Positions 9,801 through 18,193 are shown, counted from the first letter of the stretch. The stretch is 63,318 nt of DNA from Propioniciclava tarda (GCF_900182665.1 NZ_FXTL01000018.1:1-63318); one strand, 5' to 3'. The notes: generated by a model from the letters alone, not told the origin. Made by a program: numbers and translations.

Positions 9801-11779
9801 TCGGTGGGCCCGCCTGTGCCGATGACGTCGAGGATGATCTTGCCCTTGGTGTTCTTGTCGAGGTCGATCGAGTTGATCATCGCGTTGAAGCGGTCGTCGT
9901 GGGAGCGCAGGGCGTTGAGGACGTCCCAGACGACCTTGAACCGCTTGTTGTCCTTCAACGCCTCTTCGGGGGCGAGCCCGGCGGGGATCGCGACGGGCAA
10001 AATGACGTAGCCGTAATCCTTGCCGTCCGACCTTCGCATCACCCGTCCGACGGACTGGACGACGTCTACCAGGCTGTTGCGCGGGTGCAAGAACAGCACG
10101 GCGTCCAACGCGGGCACGTCGACACCCTCGGACAGGCAGCGGGCGTTCGACAGCACCCGACACTCCCCCTCCGGGATCGGCGCTTTCAGCCAGGCCAGCC
10201 GGTCCGCGCGTTCGAGGGCGTTCATGGTGCCGTCGACGTGCTCAACGTCGCAGGTGGGGCCGTCGGCGTCCTGGACCAGGGTTTCGACGACCTCGGGGAA
10301 CGCCCCGGCGAACCCCTTCGACGCTTTGATGTCGCGGCAGAACGCGACCGCACGTTTCATCGGGGTCGGGTTGAGGCCAAAGTCGTGATCGGTAGTGCGT
10401 TTCGCCAGCCCGTTCCAACAGCCGACGATCTTCGCCGCATCATCGAGCGACAGCTCCCGGTCGTCGTTCGCCATCGCGGCCTGCAGATGGGTGGCGATCG
10501 CGTCGCCTTCGACGACCAGGATCATCACCTTGTAGTCACTTAGCAGGTTCCGCTCGACGGCCTCCCCGAACCCGAGCCGGTGGAACTCCGGGCCGTAGGC
10601 GGTCTCGTCGTCCATCGACGTCAACACCGCCGACGCCTCGTCGGCTTTCCGCTTCACGTCCTCGCCGTAGATCCGCGGGGTCGCCGTCATGTACAGCCGC
10701 TTGGCGGCGGGCAGGTAGGTGTTGTCGTGCACCTTCACGAACGCCGACTCGGCCGTGTCGCCGGTCAAGGTGACGCCGGTGGTGCGGTGCGCCTCATCAC
10801 ACAAGATCAGGTCGAAAGCCTGGTTCGACTGCCGCTGGGCTTGGGCGACCACATCGATCGACTGATACGTCGAGAACACGACGGTCATCTGGCGCCCGCG
10901 GCGTCCGATCTTCGCCATCTCGGACGCCAACCGGGCGGCGTCCGTCGTCGGTAAGGGGATGTCGTGGGTGGTGATGTCCTCGGCCTGCCGTCCGGCCTTG
11001 GTGTCAGAACACACCACGAACGGACGAATGTCGGTCTGCGTCTGGGCCATCCACTCCCGCAACGTCTGCGACACCAACGAAATGGACGGGGCCAGGAACA
11101 ACACCTTCAACTGGCCACCGTTCTCGGCGGCCAGTTGCTCGGCCAGCTTCAAGCTGGTGAACGTCTTCCCGGTGCCGCAGGCGCTGATCCACTTGCCGCG
11201 GTCGTGGGTCACGAAGCCTTCGCGGATCGCGGCAATGGCGTCCTTTTGGTGCGGACGCAACGAGTACCGCACCGCCTTCTTCAGCTTGAACTCCAAGCCC
11301 TGCTTCGACTCCAACATCCAATCGATCGGCGACTCAGCGATATCGGCCAGGCCGATGCGCTGCACCGGGATCTGCTGGTTCTCCAGGGCCGTCTCGGCCT
11401 GCGACGACCAACGGTCCGTCGTCGAGATGATGATCCGGTTGGTGAACGTCACCCCGTCCCACGCCTTGCCCGACGCGGTGAAGAACGAATCAATATCGGC
11501 CTTCGCCAGGGTGTGCTTCGGGTCGTAGAACTTGCACTGGATCGCCGTCCACTCCCCGGTGTCCTTGTTCCGTGCCACCAGATCGATGCCCGAATCGTGG
11601 GTGTTCTCGGCGTGGTCCCAGTCAGGCCAACGCTTCACCTCGTCGTACTCGACAGCCAACGTCGGATCCAGGAAGAAGTAGTCGACCATCAACCGCTCGA
11701 ACTTCTCACCACGCTCCGCGTTCGACGGAGCCGCCCGGAAGTCCTCAATCACGTCATGGACCGTCGTCTTCGTCGCCAC
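6869..11779 (-). CDS. Type ISP single-chain restriction-modification enzyme
   Basis: A 1,636-residue enzyme that combines nuclease, ATP-driven translocase, adenine methyltransferase and target recognition in one chain, as in LlaGI and LlaBIII. Domains in order: Mrr-like nuclease with D66 and QCK (81-83); superfamily 2 helicase with Walker A ACGTGKT (about 200-206), DEAH at 328-331 and a conserved SVGRVMRR motif; methyltransferase with DPFTGTG (about 888-894) and NPPY (1035-1038); and a C-terminal region expected to read the target. Such enzymes methylate one strand and translocate before cutting. The start is GTG with a GGGGG-type ribosome-binding site. It heads a unit that continues into tcmP 8 bases later. 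Two stretches contain REP-like palindromes translated in frame. Confidence 0.92.
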   Translation of the reverse strand: MATKTTVHDVIEDFRAAPSNAERGEKFERLMVDYFFLDPTLAVEYDEVKRWPDWDHAENTHDSGIDLVARNKDTGEWTAIQCKFYDPKHTLAKADIDSFFTASGKAWDGVTFTNRIIISTTDRWSSQAETALENQQIPVQRIGLADIAESPIDWMLESKQGLEFKLKKAVRYSLRPHQKDAIAAIREGFVTHDRGKWISACGTGKTFTSLKLAEQLAAENGGQLKVLFLAPSISLVSQTLREWMAQTQTDIRPFVVCSDTKAGRQAEDITTHDIPLPTTDAARLASEMAKIGRRGRQMTVVFSTYQSIDVVAQAQRQSNQAFDLILCDEAHRTTGVTLTGDTAESAFVKVHDNTYLPAAKRLYMTATPRIYGEDVKRKADEASAVLTSMDDETAYGPEFHRLGFGEAVERNLLSDYKVMILVVEGDAIATHLQAAMANDDRELSLDDAAKIVGCWNGLAKRTTDHDFGLNPTPMKRAVAFCRDIKASKGFAGAFPEVVETLVQDADGPTCDVEHVDGTMNALERADRLAWLKAPIPEGECRVLSNARCLSEGVDVPALDAVLFLHPRNSLVDVVQSVGRVMRRSDGKDYGYVILPVAIPAGLAPEEALKDNKRFKVVWDVLNALRSHDDRFNAMINSIDLDKNTKGKIILDVIGTGGPTDDAEGKPLKTSDGGVQLPLFDLGHWRDSILARIVKKVGDREYWDQWADSVVDIAANQRARIKAILDAGDPAVTAEFDTFLDGLKANLNDSINADDAANMLSQHLITKPVFDALFEHDSFAAHNPVSITMQKMVDALAGHGLDAETASLEKFYDSVRKRASQIETAAGRQTVIHELYENFFKKAFPKQAASFGVVYTPVEIVDFILRAADDVCRQEFGYGLTDEGVHILDPFTGTGTFIVRLLESGIIRPEDLARKYTSELWANEIMLLAYYIACVNIETTYQAIIRQHLKDITDAADTLGSDLVEVGGHADVPFPEPVEGSTAPIDVPYVPFPGATLTDTFQITEEGDRADTSLIPVNNDRIEAQLAAPIKVIVGNPPYSAGQGSANDNNANLKYATLDARIAETYAARSTATLKNSLYDSYVRAFRWATDRIGGHGVIAFVSNNGWVDGNTADGIRKTFQTEFSEIYVYNLRGNQRTAGETSRQEGGKVFGSGARTGVAILIAVKRLTTSHTPARVHYLGVPDYQTADEKLARINATTLDSTAWTTLNPNRAGDWLHQRSTSFIGFPAITLRGDESEEAHFGWSSSGIQTNRDSWCYSYSRDAVDTNMRRMIEFYATQASTSRGAGGSLDLDPTRISWTDRLIADALKGKQHSFDAEAIRNGLYRPFTKQAVYFDPSMVHRVYQQGRFFPTPNHANVGITVIDSGARAPFSVLMAGLLPDSKMYVDAAQFFPRWTYEKASDPSTGSGHEQGSLLETTSTGSAGGDVDEWGYRRVDNITDGIQALYRERFGASVTKDDVFYYVYGVLHSEQYRITFAADLKRMLPRIPLAATASDFFAFGNAGRKLADLHVNYETVEPYPLHEQAPAFGDPFETFRVTKMRWADKTTKKAIVYNALVTLGDIPAEAHRYMLGSRSALEWLIDRYQVKTDKASGIVNDPNDWCREHNDPRYIVDLIKRVTRVSIDTMKIVDSLPHLPL
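7514..7530 (-). repeat. REP-like palindromic repeat inside the ISP gene, copy 1
   Basis: A degenerate copy (GGCTGAACCTGTCGAAG) of the short dispersed palindrome with consensus CCCTGAGCCTGTCGAAGGG. It lies in the C-terminal region and is translated in frame as part of TSTGSAGG. Confidence 0.6.
7559..7577 (-). repeat. REP-like palindromic repeat inside the ISP gene, copy 2
   Basis: A 19-base copy (CCCTGAGCCTGTTGAAGGG), 45 bases from copy 1 and in the same orientation, translated in frame as DPSTGSG. Two nearby copies suggest an inserted cassette that lengthened the protein. Confidence 0.65.
8843..8861 (+). repeat. REP-like palindromic repeat inside the ISP gene, copy 3
   Basis: A 19-base copy (CCCTTCGACAGGCTCAGGG) in opposite orientation to the other two. 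In the ISP reading frame it gives PEPVEGS, between the first methyltransferase motif and NPPY. Confidence 0.65.
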
Positions 11780-11941
11780 AGCGCAAACCCCCTAGAAGCC
11801 AGTGCATTCAACCTAGCGGGCGGCGCGGCGCGGGTCATCGGAGAGTGTCGGTCCGGCAGCCTAGACTCCGCGAGTGCGCCATCAGCTCTCACGGGTTCGT
11901 CGTGCGCTCTCGGGAGCTAAACACGACAAGGGAGTCCGTCT
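11780..11941. promoter_or_regulatory. divergent promoter region between the ISP enzyme and the PIN-like protein
   Basis: This 162-base gap separates the outward-facing starts of the restriction-modification gene (minus) and the membrane PIN-like gene (plus), so both promoters must lie here. The plus-strand gene has AAGGGAG ahead of its GTG. I could not assign -35 and -10 boxes with confidence. Confidence 0.5.
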
Positions 11942-14008
11942 GTGAGCAGTGCAACGCCATCAAGCCAAGTCCTGCTGGCGACGATGGCGCTCATCAAGGC
12001 AAACGCCGACGCCGGCAAGACCCATCTCGACAACTTCACCCCCTTCGTTTTGGAGGCCATGCGGCCAGAGCCTTCCCGGTCCTTCCAGCCCCACGAAATA
12101 GGTGCCGCTGTCTCCGAGATGATGGGTATCGAACTGCCCACGAGGGTGGCTGAGGCACTGCTGAAACGCCTAGCGCGTCAGCGGGATGTCGTCCGAGACA
12201 ATCGAGAGTATCGATTAGAGGAGGGCGTGGCCCAGCGGCTCCCCAACTTGTTGGCCAAGCAGGCCGCGTTCGTCCGCGACCAAGAGGCGCTGATCGACAA
12301 GCTCATTGCGTTTGCGGCGGGAGAGCATCAGACAGTTCTCGACCGCGAAGCGGCGGCGGCCGCACTATATGCGCAGATCGAGGACGACACTGTGGACCTG
12401 CTACGCGTCGCAGTGCGTGCCGACCCATACCGACGAAGGGCTCTGTCCGATGACACGTCGTACGTTGTCTCGGACTTCATAGCAAATGTGGCGCGCGCGG
12501 ACCCTCAGGGCTATGACGCGATCGTTGCGGCAGCAAAGGGAACGATGCTCGCCGCAGCCATCCAGATCCCCAACTTGGAACGGATTGAAAGCAAGTTCGT
12601 CAACACGACTCTCTACCTTGATTCACCACTTCTGCTTCAGCTGGTCGGGTTGGAAGGGCCCGAAGCCCAGTCCGCAGTTTCTGAAGTGCTACGCGTCGCG
12701 CGCACCGCAGGGGCGAAGGTCGCTTGCTTTGAGCACAGTGTTGACGAGGCTGAGGGCGTGATTCGCGCAAACGCAGAAGCGCGCCGCAGGCCTGGCAAGG
12801 TTCCGACCCGTATTACCGGCATTCAAGCGTGGGCGATCAAGTCGAACTTGGACCATCACGACCTCCTGATCGAGTCTGAGAAGTTCCGATCCAAAGTGAG
12901 TCACCAGGCCATAACTGTCGAAGAACGCCCTGATCACATCCCTCGCATCGAGGTCAGTGAAGATGGACTCCGCGAGGCTCTCGAGAGCGCGATTGCCTAC
13001 CGCACCGATGAACCGCTTCTGCGTGACCTAGATAGCTTGGTAGCGATCCATAACCTCCGCCGCGGGTCCAGCTCCGCGGCGATCGAGTCGTGTCGGGCCG
13101 TGCTTATCACTGATAATGATGCCGTCGCACGGGTGGCTCGATCCTTCTTCTCGCGTGAAGGTCACCAATGGCCGGTAGCCACCTCCATGAGCGACCTTGC
13201 GACGATTCTCTACCTCAAGACGCCCCAAGAGGCGTCCACCCTGCCTTCTCTCCTTCTTGTCGCCGAGGCCTTCGCTGGCCTTGAGCCTGGGTCAGCGCTG
13301 TGGACGCGATTCCTGAAAATCGTCGAGGGGCAAGCTGAAAAGGGTGATGTCACAGCCGAAGACATCGCGCTCCTCTGCCATTCCGAAGAGAGCCGGCGCT
13401 TCCTCATGGAGGCGACACTAGGCAGAGCGGACAAGGTGTCGGACGAGTCCGTGAGCGAAATCCTCGAACGTGCCAAGCAATATGCTTCGGCCCCCGCCCG
13501 CGCTGACGCAGCTCTGGATGCAGTGAAGCGCAAGGTCGCTGAGGAGCAACGTGACGCGACGAACGAGAGGCTATCTCGCACCGAGCAGGAAGTCGAAGGC
13601 CTCAAGAGCGGCGTCCTCGATGCCAACCTGCGCGCAAAACGCCTTGAGGAGAACATCCAAGAGGTCGCGTTGAACATCCGGAAGGAGGCAGTCGCCAGGG
13701 CGAACAGGAGGGCCAAGGCAGTCGCGAGCCTCGTCAGTGTCGCGTTGTTGGGTGCAGGGGTCGCATCCTTCGCTGGGTGGGTTCCCGATGGACTGCTCGG
13801 TACGACGTTGAAAGTACTCACCTTTGCCGGCGGCATCCTTGGGCTGGTCACCGCAGTGATGGGAGGCAATCTTGTGGCTTGGCTTCACATGGTCAGAGAC
13901 CCGCTAGCCAATCAGATCGAGAGAAGCCATCGCCGGAGGCTGGGCCTGCCCTCAGTGGCAAGGGGCAAAGCGAAAGGTTCCGCTCCAACGCCGCATGTTG
14001 ATCAATGA
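11942..14008 (+). CDS. membrane-anchored PIN-like nuclease, candidate defence effector
   Basis: A 688-residue protein I cannot place in a named family. Residues 1-100 look like a winged-helix domain (FQPHEIGAAVSEMMG, then RDNREYRLEEG). The middle has a PIN-nuclease pattern: LYLDSPLLL with D227, CFEHSVDEAE with E264, RDLDSL with D362 and D364, and VLITDND with D391 and D393, where PIN enzymes place metal-binding acidic residues. A coiled coil (about 525-590) leads to two transmembrane helices (about 594-614 and 624-648) and a basic cytosolic tail. The GTG start has AAGGGAG ahead of it. It is transcribed divergently from the ISP enzyme and has low heptamer density. A nuclease held at the membrane is a common form of abortive-infection effector, but that role is inference. 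Confidence 0.6.
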   Translation: MSSATPSSQVLLATMALIKANADAGKTHLDNFTPFVLEAMRPEPSRSFQPHEIGAAVSEMMGIELPTRVAEALLKRLARQRDVVRDNREYRLEEGVAQRLPNLLAKQAAFVRDQEALIDKLIAFAAGEHQTVLDREAAAAALYAQIEDDTVDLLRVAVRADPYRRRALSDDTSYVVSDFIANVARADPQGYDAIVAAAKGTMLAAAIQIPNLERIESKFVNTTLYLDSPLLLQLVGLEGPEAQSAVSEVLRVARTAGAKVACFEHSVDEAEGVIRANAEARRRPGKVPTRITGIQAWAIKSNLDHHDLLIESEKFRSKVSHQAITVEERPDHIPRIEVSEDGLREALESAIAYRTDEPLLRDLDSLVAIHNLRRGSSSAAIESCRAVLITDNDAVARVARSFFSREGHQWPVATSMSDLATILYLKTPQEASTLPSLLLVAEAFAGLEPGSALWTRFLKIVEGQAEKGDVTAEDIALLCHSEESRRFLMEATLGRADKVSDESVSEILERAKQYASAPARADAALDAVKRKVAEEQRDATNERLSRTEQEVEGLKSGVLDANLRAKRLEENIQEVALNIRKEAVARANRRAKAVASLVSVALLGAGVASFAGWVPDGLLGTTLKVLTFAGGILGLVTAVMGGNLVAWLHMVRDPLANQIERSHRRRLGLPSVARGKAKGSAPTPHVDQ

Positions 14009-14497
14009 GGACTCACGTGGCGCCCGGCTTCGCGGAGTGATTTACCCATTCATTACAGGGGCGTCGGCCCCGACGAAGCATTGGGGCATTCGCGCATACC
14101 TTTCTGGCCACGCCGGGGGTGAGTGAGGGAATCGCTGTGATCGCGTAACGCAGGTCGTTCCGCTGCAAGTGCCGACCCCGAATCGTCCCTAGGTTGGTCG
14201 GGCAGTACAAGCCGGCTCCGCGGAGCCGACCTCGCAGGGCGACCATTGCGTGGTGTCGACTGGGAGCGGGAGCGAGTTCCCCGTCCGCGGTGCCAACTGC
14301 GACGACGGGCAGGGCCAATCCGTCCCGACCGACATCGGCGGGTGGCATCCACCCGCATGGGTCACGCTGCACGCGCGAGACGCTACGCACCCGCACTGAC
14401 AAAACCCCTTGCACGCACGGGCCGCGGGGAACGCCCAGGCCCAGGTGTCCGGGAAGGCGTTCGTTCGGCGGTAAGAGCAGGAGGAGGCGTCAAGCGG
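14009..14497. other. intergenic region with palindromes, between the defence island and the coupling-protein operon
   Basis: No confident gene. It holds a perfect 14-base palindrome GGCTCCGCGGAGCC (14214-14227) and a hairpin with 8-base arms GCGGGTGG/CCACCCGC (14338-14356). A short frame, 14250-14399 (49 codons), ends in a protein-like stretch GGWHPPAWVTLHARD and may be the tail of a lost gene. It probably carries the promoter of the coupling-protein operon and may mark the right edge of the inserted defence genes. Confidence 0.4.
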
Positions 14498-14953
14498 ATG
14501 ATCGAACGCGAAGCAGAGCAGTATCCATTCACCTGGGAGGGTCCACTCCTCTTAGGTGTTGCGGGTGTGGCGATGCTCGCCGTCGCAGTTCAGCTCGGCA
14601 GGGGCGTGGCCAACCTGACGCTTGGCGCCGGCTGGCTGTGGCCAACCGGTGAGCGGTTCTTCTCAAGCCTGTTCGGCATCCTTGGTGGTGACGGCGCCGC
14701 GGGTCTGGTGGGCGTCCGGAACGCCGCCTCGGGCTGGCAGTTGATGGTGTGGGTGACAGCATCCGTGTCGGTGGCCTTGGTGCTGGGCGTCTTGGCCCTC
14801 GTGGCGGCGAACCGGCGTTGGAGCTCGGGTGCGGTCCGCGGGACGGCGTCCACGAGCGAGGCGCGGGAGGTGCTGGGCGTGCAACGGCTGCGACGCCATC
14901 GTCGAGTGATCCGGCCGGATCTGAATCCGCGTCGGCTCGGGAGACTGCGATGA
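14498..14953 (+). CDS. small membrane protein preceding the coupling protein
   Basis: A 151-residue protein with two hydrophobic helices (about residues 14-35 and 84-107) and a basic cytosolic C-terminus. ATG 14498 is preceded by GGAGGAGG. The stop overlaps the ATG of the VirD4-like gene (ATGA), so they are co-translated. A small membrane partner directly ahead of a coupling ATPase that lacks its own membrane helices suggests it anchors that ATPase, replacing the N-terminal helices of classical VirD4. This role is inferred from order and topology. Confidence 0.7.
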   Translation: MIEREAEQYPFTWEGPLLLGVAGVAMLAVAVQLGRGVANLTLGAGWLWPTGERFFSSLFGILGGDGAAGLVGVRNAASGWQLMVWVTASVSVALVLGVLALVAANRRWSSGAVRGTASTSEAREVLGVQRLRRHRRVIRPDLNPRRLGRLR

Positions 14954-16377
14954 GCGCCACCGCACCGTCGGCGTCCAAGCCTCTTGCGGGCCGGCGACGC
15001 TTCGACCCCGTCCAGCTTGGTTGGCGCATCGGCACCGGGCTTCACCCAGCCGCGGGCGCTTTGTGGGCGCCATGGGACCGGACGGCTGGCGTGGTGGGTC
15101 CTCAAGGCTCGGGCAAGACCCTCGACCTGCTGACCCCCGCCTTGTTGCAGGCGCCCGGCGCCGCCCTGGTGACGCTCACCAAGGCCGACGATCTGTTGTT
15201 GTCGTTCCCGCAACGCTCGGCGGGTGGGCGTCCATGTGTGGTGCTGGACCCGTTCGGTTTGGTCGACGGGCTGCCGGAGTTGGTGTGGGACCCGGTCTCT
15301 GGCTGCGCCGACCGGATGACCGCGGAGCGGCGTGCGAAGGCGTTCACGGCGGGCACGATCCACACCGCCTCCCACACCGGCAGCGACTCGGCGGCCCGCT
15401 TCTACGCCGCGGAGGCGTCCAAGGTGTTGATGGGCTACTTCCACGCCGCCGCCCTCGCCGGGAAGACCCTCGACCACGTCCTCGACTGGGTTGCGAAACC
15501 ACTCTCGACGTCGGAACCGGAAGAGATCCTGCGGACCCACCCGGCGTCCGACCGGCTCTGGGCCGGTCTGCTGGCTGGCGCCCTGCGGGGTGATGAGCGG
15601 ACGGCGGCGAACACCGTCACGACGGTCCAGCAGGCGATGAGTCTGTTCTTCCAGGACTCGATCCGGCGCCGCTGCGTCCCGAGTGTGGGGCGTCCGGCCA
15701 CGAACGTCGCCGACGTCATCAGCGCCGGGGGCACGTTCTACCTGCTCGGCCGCGAGGACCCGTACGCGTCGGCCTCCCCGCTGATGACCGCGGTCGCCGA
15801 ACACATCCTCGACACCGCCCTCGCCCTCGGCAACGCCTCCCCGTGGGGGCGGTTGTGTCCGCCGATGCTGGCCTGCCTCGACGAGCTCCCCTCGACCGCA
15901 CCGTTGCCGACGTTACGGACCCGGATGGCGAACGAACGCGCCCTCGGGCTGTCGTTCATCTGGGCAGCGCAAACCTTTCGGCAGTTGGCGGCGATCTTCG
16001 GTGAGCAGGACGCCCGCGCCCTGCTCGCGCTGACGAACGTGTTGATCTGGTTCGGTGGCTCCAAGGACGTCGCGTTCAACCAGGAAATCTCTGACCTGGT
16101 CGGCAAGACCCGCATTCTGCGTTCGACCTGGCAGCTGGGCGGGCACCGCGGCCGGTCGGTGCATTCGGAGGAGGCGCCGATCCTGCGACCCCAGGAGATC
16201 CGACAACTGCCCGAACGGCAAGCCTTGATCATCGCCGAGAACGCCCGCCCGATCATCGCCAAACTCAACCGCTGCATCGACGGACGCCAAGGGCGCCGCC
16301 TGCTTGCCGCGCAACGCGGCCTACGTGACCAACTGCGGACTGGCCGGACGGCGTCCGACCTGATGGGTGGAGAGTGA
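14950..16377 (+). CDS. VirD4/TraG-type coupling ATPase
   Basis: A 475-residue type IV coupling protein that would deliver the relaxase-DNA complex to the secretion channel. It has Walker A GPQGSGKT (K56) and Walker B LACLDELPS with D311 and E312, the order and spacing of the TraG/VirD4 family, and the downstream IWAAQTFRQL motif typical of these ATPases. No N-terminal membrane helices are present; the two-helix protein encoded immediately upstream may supply them. It is translationally coupled to both neighbours: the start overlaps the preceding stop and the DUF4913 gene follows after one base. Confidence 0.9.
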   Translation: MSATAPSASKPLAGRRRFDPVQLGWRIGTGLHPAAGALWAPWDRTAGVVGPQGSGKTLDLLTPALLQAPGAALVTLTKADDLLLSFPQRSAGGRPCVVLDPFGLVDGLPELVWDPVSGCADRMTAERRAKAFTAGTIHTASHTGSDSAARFYAAEASKVLMGYFHAAALAGKTLDHVLDWVAKPLSTSEPEEILRTHPASDRLWAGLLAGALRGDERTAANTVTTVQQAMSLFFQDSIRRRCVPSVGRPATNVADVISAGGTFYLLGREDPYASASPLMTAVAEHILDTALALGNASPWGRLCPPMLACLDELPSTAPLPTLRTRMANERALGLSFIWAAQTFRQLAAIFGEQDARALLALTNVLIWFGGSKDVAFNQEISDLVGKTRILRSTWQLGGHRGRSVHSEEAPILRPQEIRQLPERQALIIAENARPIIAKLNRCIDGRQGRRLLAAQRGLRDQLRTGRTASDLMGGE

Positions 16378-16378
16378 G

Positions 16379-17026
16379 ATGTCGGACGCCGACGCGCGAG
16401 TCCGCAGGGTGTTGGTGGAGCCGTTCCCGGGTCCGGGGCCGTTGGTGTCCCGGGCGTACTCGGATCTGTGGTTGACGCAGGCGGGGTCGGAGGAGGAGAA
16501 GAAGCGGCTCGGGTCGCCGGCGAATCTGCCGCACCCGTGGGACCCGCCCACCTGTACCGATCGGCGGCTGCGGTGGGAGCTGTGGCTGTGGTTGGACGCC
16601 GTCGCCGCCTGGGTGAACAGCGAGTACTGCTGGGAACCGTCCGGGACGCCGTTCATCCCGGTGTGTTGGCCGCAGCATCCGCACATCGTCCATGAACTCG
16701 CCGTGCTGGCCGACCAGCGCCGGCGGTGCAACCTGGCTGCCAACTCTGACCTGCTCGAGAACTGGCACCGCTACGTCCTGCCCGGGTTCCTCGACCGGAT
16801 GCGCGAACGCCTCAACAACCACTGCGATGACCAACACCAACCCTGGCCCGCCCGAGGACGCCAAGCACTCTTCGTCGCCCGGGAAGCTGGGATCGCTAGG
16901 ACGATGGCGTACGAGGACGACCTGCTGGCGCTGAGCTACGACGACGGAGCCCAGGAGTCCTTGCTGACCATCGACGTCGACGGAGTGGGGCCGGTGGCTG
17001 TTCAGACTGGCGAGTTGCTGGCCTGA
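16379..17026 (+). CDS. DUF4913-family protein
   Basis: A 215-residue soluble protein. The central region, with HIVHELAVLADQRRRCN and the following DLLENWHRYVLPGFLDRM, matches the pattern of DUF4913 proteins, which occur next to coupling ATPases in actinobacterial conjugative elements. The rest is acidic near the C-terminus. Start at ATG 16379 behind GGAGAGTG; an in-frame GTG 12 bases earlier is possible. No activity is known for the family; an accessory role in transfer is likely from context. Confidence 0.7.
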   Translation: MSDADARVRRVLVEPFPGPGPLVSRAYSDLWLTQAGSEEEKKRLGSPANLPHPWDPPTCTDRRLRWELWLWLDAVAAWVNSEYCWEPSGTPFIPVCWPQHPHIVHELAVLADQRRRCNLAANSDLLENWHRYVLPGFLDRMRERLNNHCDDQHQPWPARGRQALFVAREAGIARTMAYEDDLLALSYDDGAQESLLTIDVDGVGPVAVQTGELLA

Positions 17027-17056
17027 GCGCTGGTCGGGGCTACCCTGCGTCTATCG

Positions 17057-17527
17057 ATGGGGCGGGGGCAGCGGGTGAACTGGGAGCGGGTCATCGCCAC
17101 GGTGCTGAATGGTCTGGCCCCGGTGGTGCCCCTGTTTGTGCTTCTGGCGCTGTTCATCATCGTGGTGAGTGGCACGATCCCGGGGCGTGGACCGGGCTGG
17201 CGTCAGCGCCGGGATCGATGGCGTGGCTTCAAGTACGGGGCTCGGGACGTGGTCATGTCCCGGGCCGGTCATCGCTGCGAAGGCGCGGCCTTCCTGGTCT
17301 GGGGACGCTGCCCTGAGCCCGCCACTGACGCCGATCACGTGTTCCCTTGGCTCCGTGGCGGACCCACCGTCCCGAGCAACGGCCAAGCGTTGTGCCGAGG
17401 GCATAACAAGCACAAAGGCGTGATGAGGCCACCGTGGTGGTACCTGCTGACCTTGGAGCACCGACGTCGCTCATACTTCCCGCCCGGCGTTGACGTGCGC
17501 GTGATGGCCCGGCCCGGACGATCCTGA
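17057..17527 (+). CDS. membrane-anchored HNH endonuclease-like protein
   Basis: A 156-residue protein with one transmembrane helix (about 19-38) followed by an HNH fold. Zinc-type cysteines are C74, C85 and C113; the catalytic pattern is DADH (91-94), N108 and H116 in LCRGHNKHKG. The topology puts the nuclease on one membrane face, probably cytosolic. ATG 17057 is used, although a GTG at 17075 behind a G-rich stretch is equally possible. It lies between DUF4913 and the relaxase operon, which faces the other way. It might process DNA during transfer or act against incoming DNA; no direct evidence distinguishes these. Confidence 0.75.
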   Translation: MGRGQRVNWERVIATVLNGLAPVVPLFVLLALFIIVVSGTIPGRGPGWRQRRDRWRGFKYGARDVVMSRAGHRCEGAAFLVWGRCPEPATDADHVFPWLRGGPTVPSNGQALCRGHNKHKGVMRPPWWYLLTLEHRRRSYFPPGVDVRVMARPGRS

Positions 17528-17539
17528 ACAAACGTCCCG

Positions 17540-18193
17540 ATCGGGGGATTCGGATGTTGGTGGTGTAGGCGTCGTGGTCGGACAGCCGACGCCCACGCGT
17601 GTCCACCGCCACGATCCGGCACGCCCCTGACACGGCGATGTGGGCAGGGACGGCGATGTGGTCGATCGCGGACAGGCCGGGTTCGCGGTGCGGTGACTCC
17701 CGCGTCGCGACCGTCAGGTTGAGGCGCCTGGCGGCGTCCTCGATCGCTGCACGTCCAGCGAGACTGCCGACGTATTCGGGGCCGGTCAGCGCATGGTTCC
17801 AGTCACCACCCCACACGAGACCAGTGCTCGGAAGCCCGTTGATGATCTGGTCGATGGCGCGGATCGTCTTCTGAGCGGTGTTCCCCTCGCCCCACGGGGT
17901 CGTACCGCAAGCCCGCCACGGCAGGATGCTGCTGCACCACGTGAGTCCGAACGCGTCTGCGGCGGCGCTGGCTGGGTGCGGATCAGGACGGCCGATGAGT
18001 TCCCCGCGGCTGAGAATGGCGGCCCACCGCCTCCCCGGCGCCATCAGCTCGCCCGTCAAATGAATGGAGTAGCCGTCCAGATGCGTGACGTCGGGGACTT
18101 CGGTGAGGAGCCAGACGTCACAGTCCTGGTCCTCCATGAGGGCCGCTGAGCTTGGTTCCAGCGGCCCGCAAGGTTCCAGGTCCCGATACGCAT
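17540..18193 (-). pseudogene. endonuclease/exonuclease/phosphatase-family gene, frameshifted
   Basis: The start MRIGTWNLAGRWNQ is typical of EEP phosphohydrolases. After about 15 codons the coherent reading moves to another frame (MEDQDCDVWLLTEVPD, then VWGGDWNHAL, AIDHIAVP and LSDHDAY), so one base was lost or gained near 18145-18153. The metal and catalytic residues (N and E near the start, GDWNH, DH, SDHD) are all present once frames are joined. After SDHDAY the frame stays open and runs into the antisense strand of the HNH gene, so the original stop also seems lost. A sequencing error could explain the first shift, but two defects favour a decayed gene. Confidence 0.6.
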
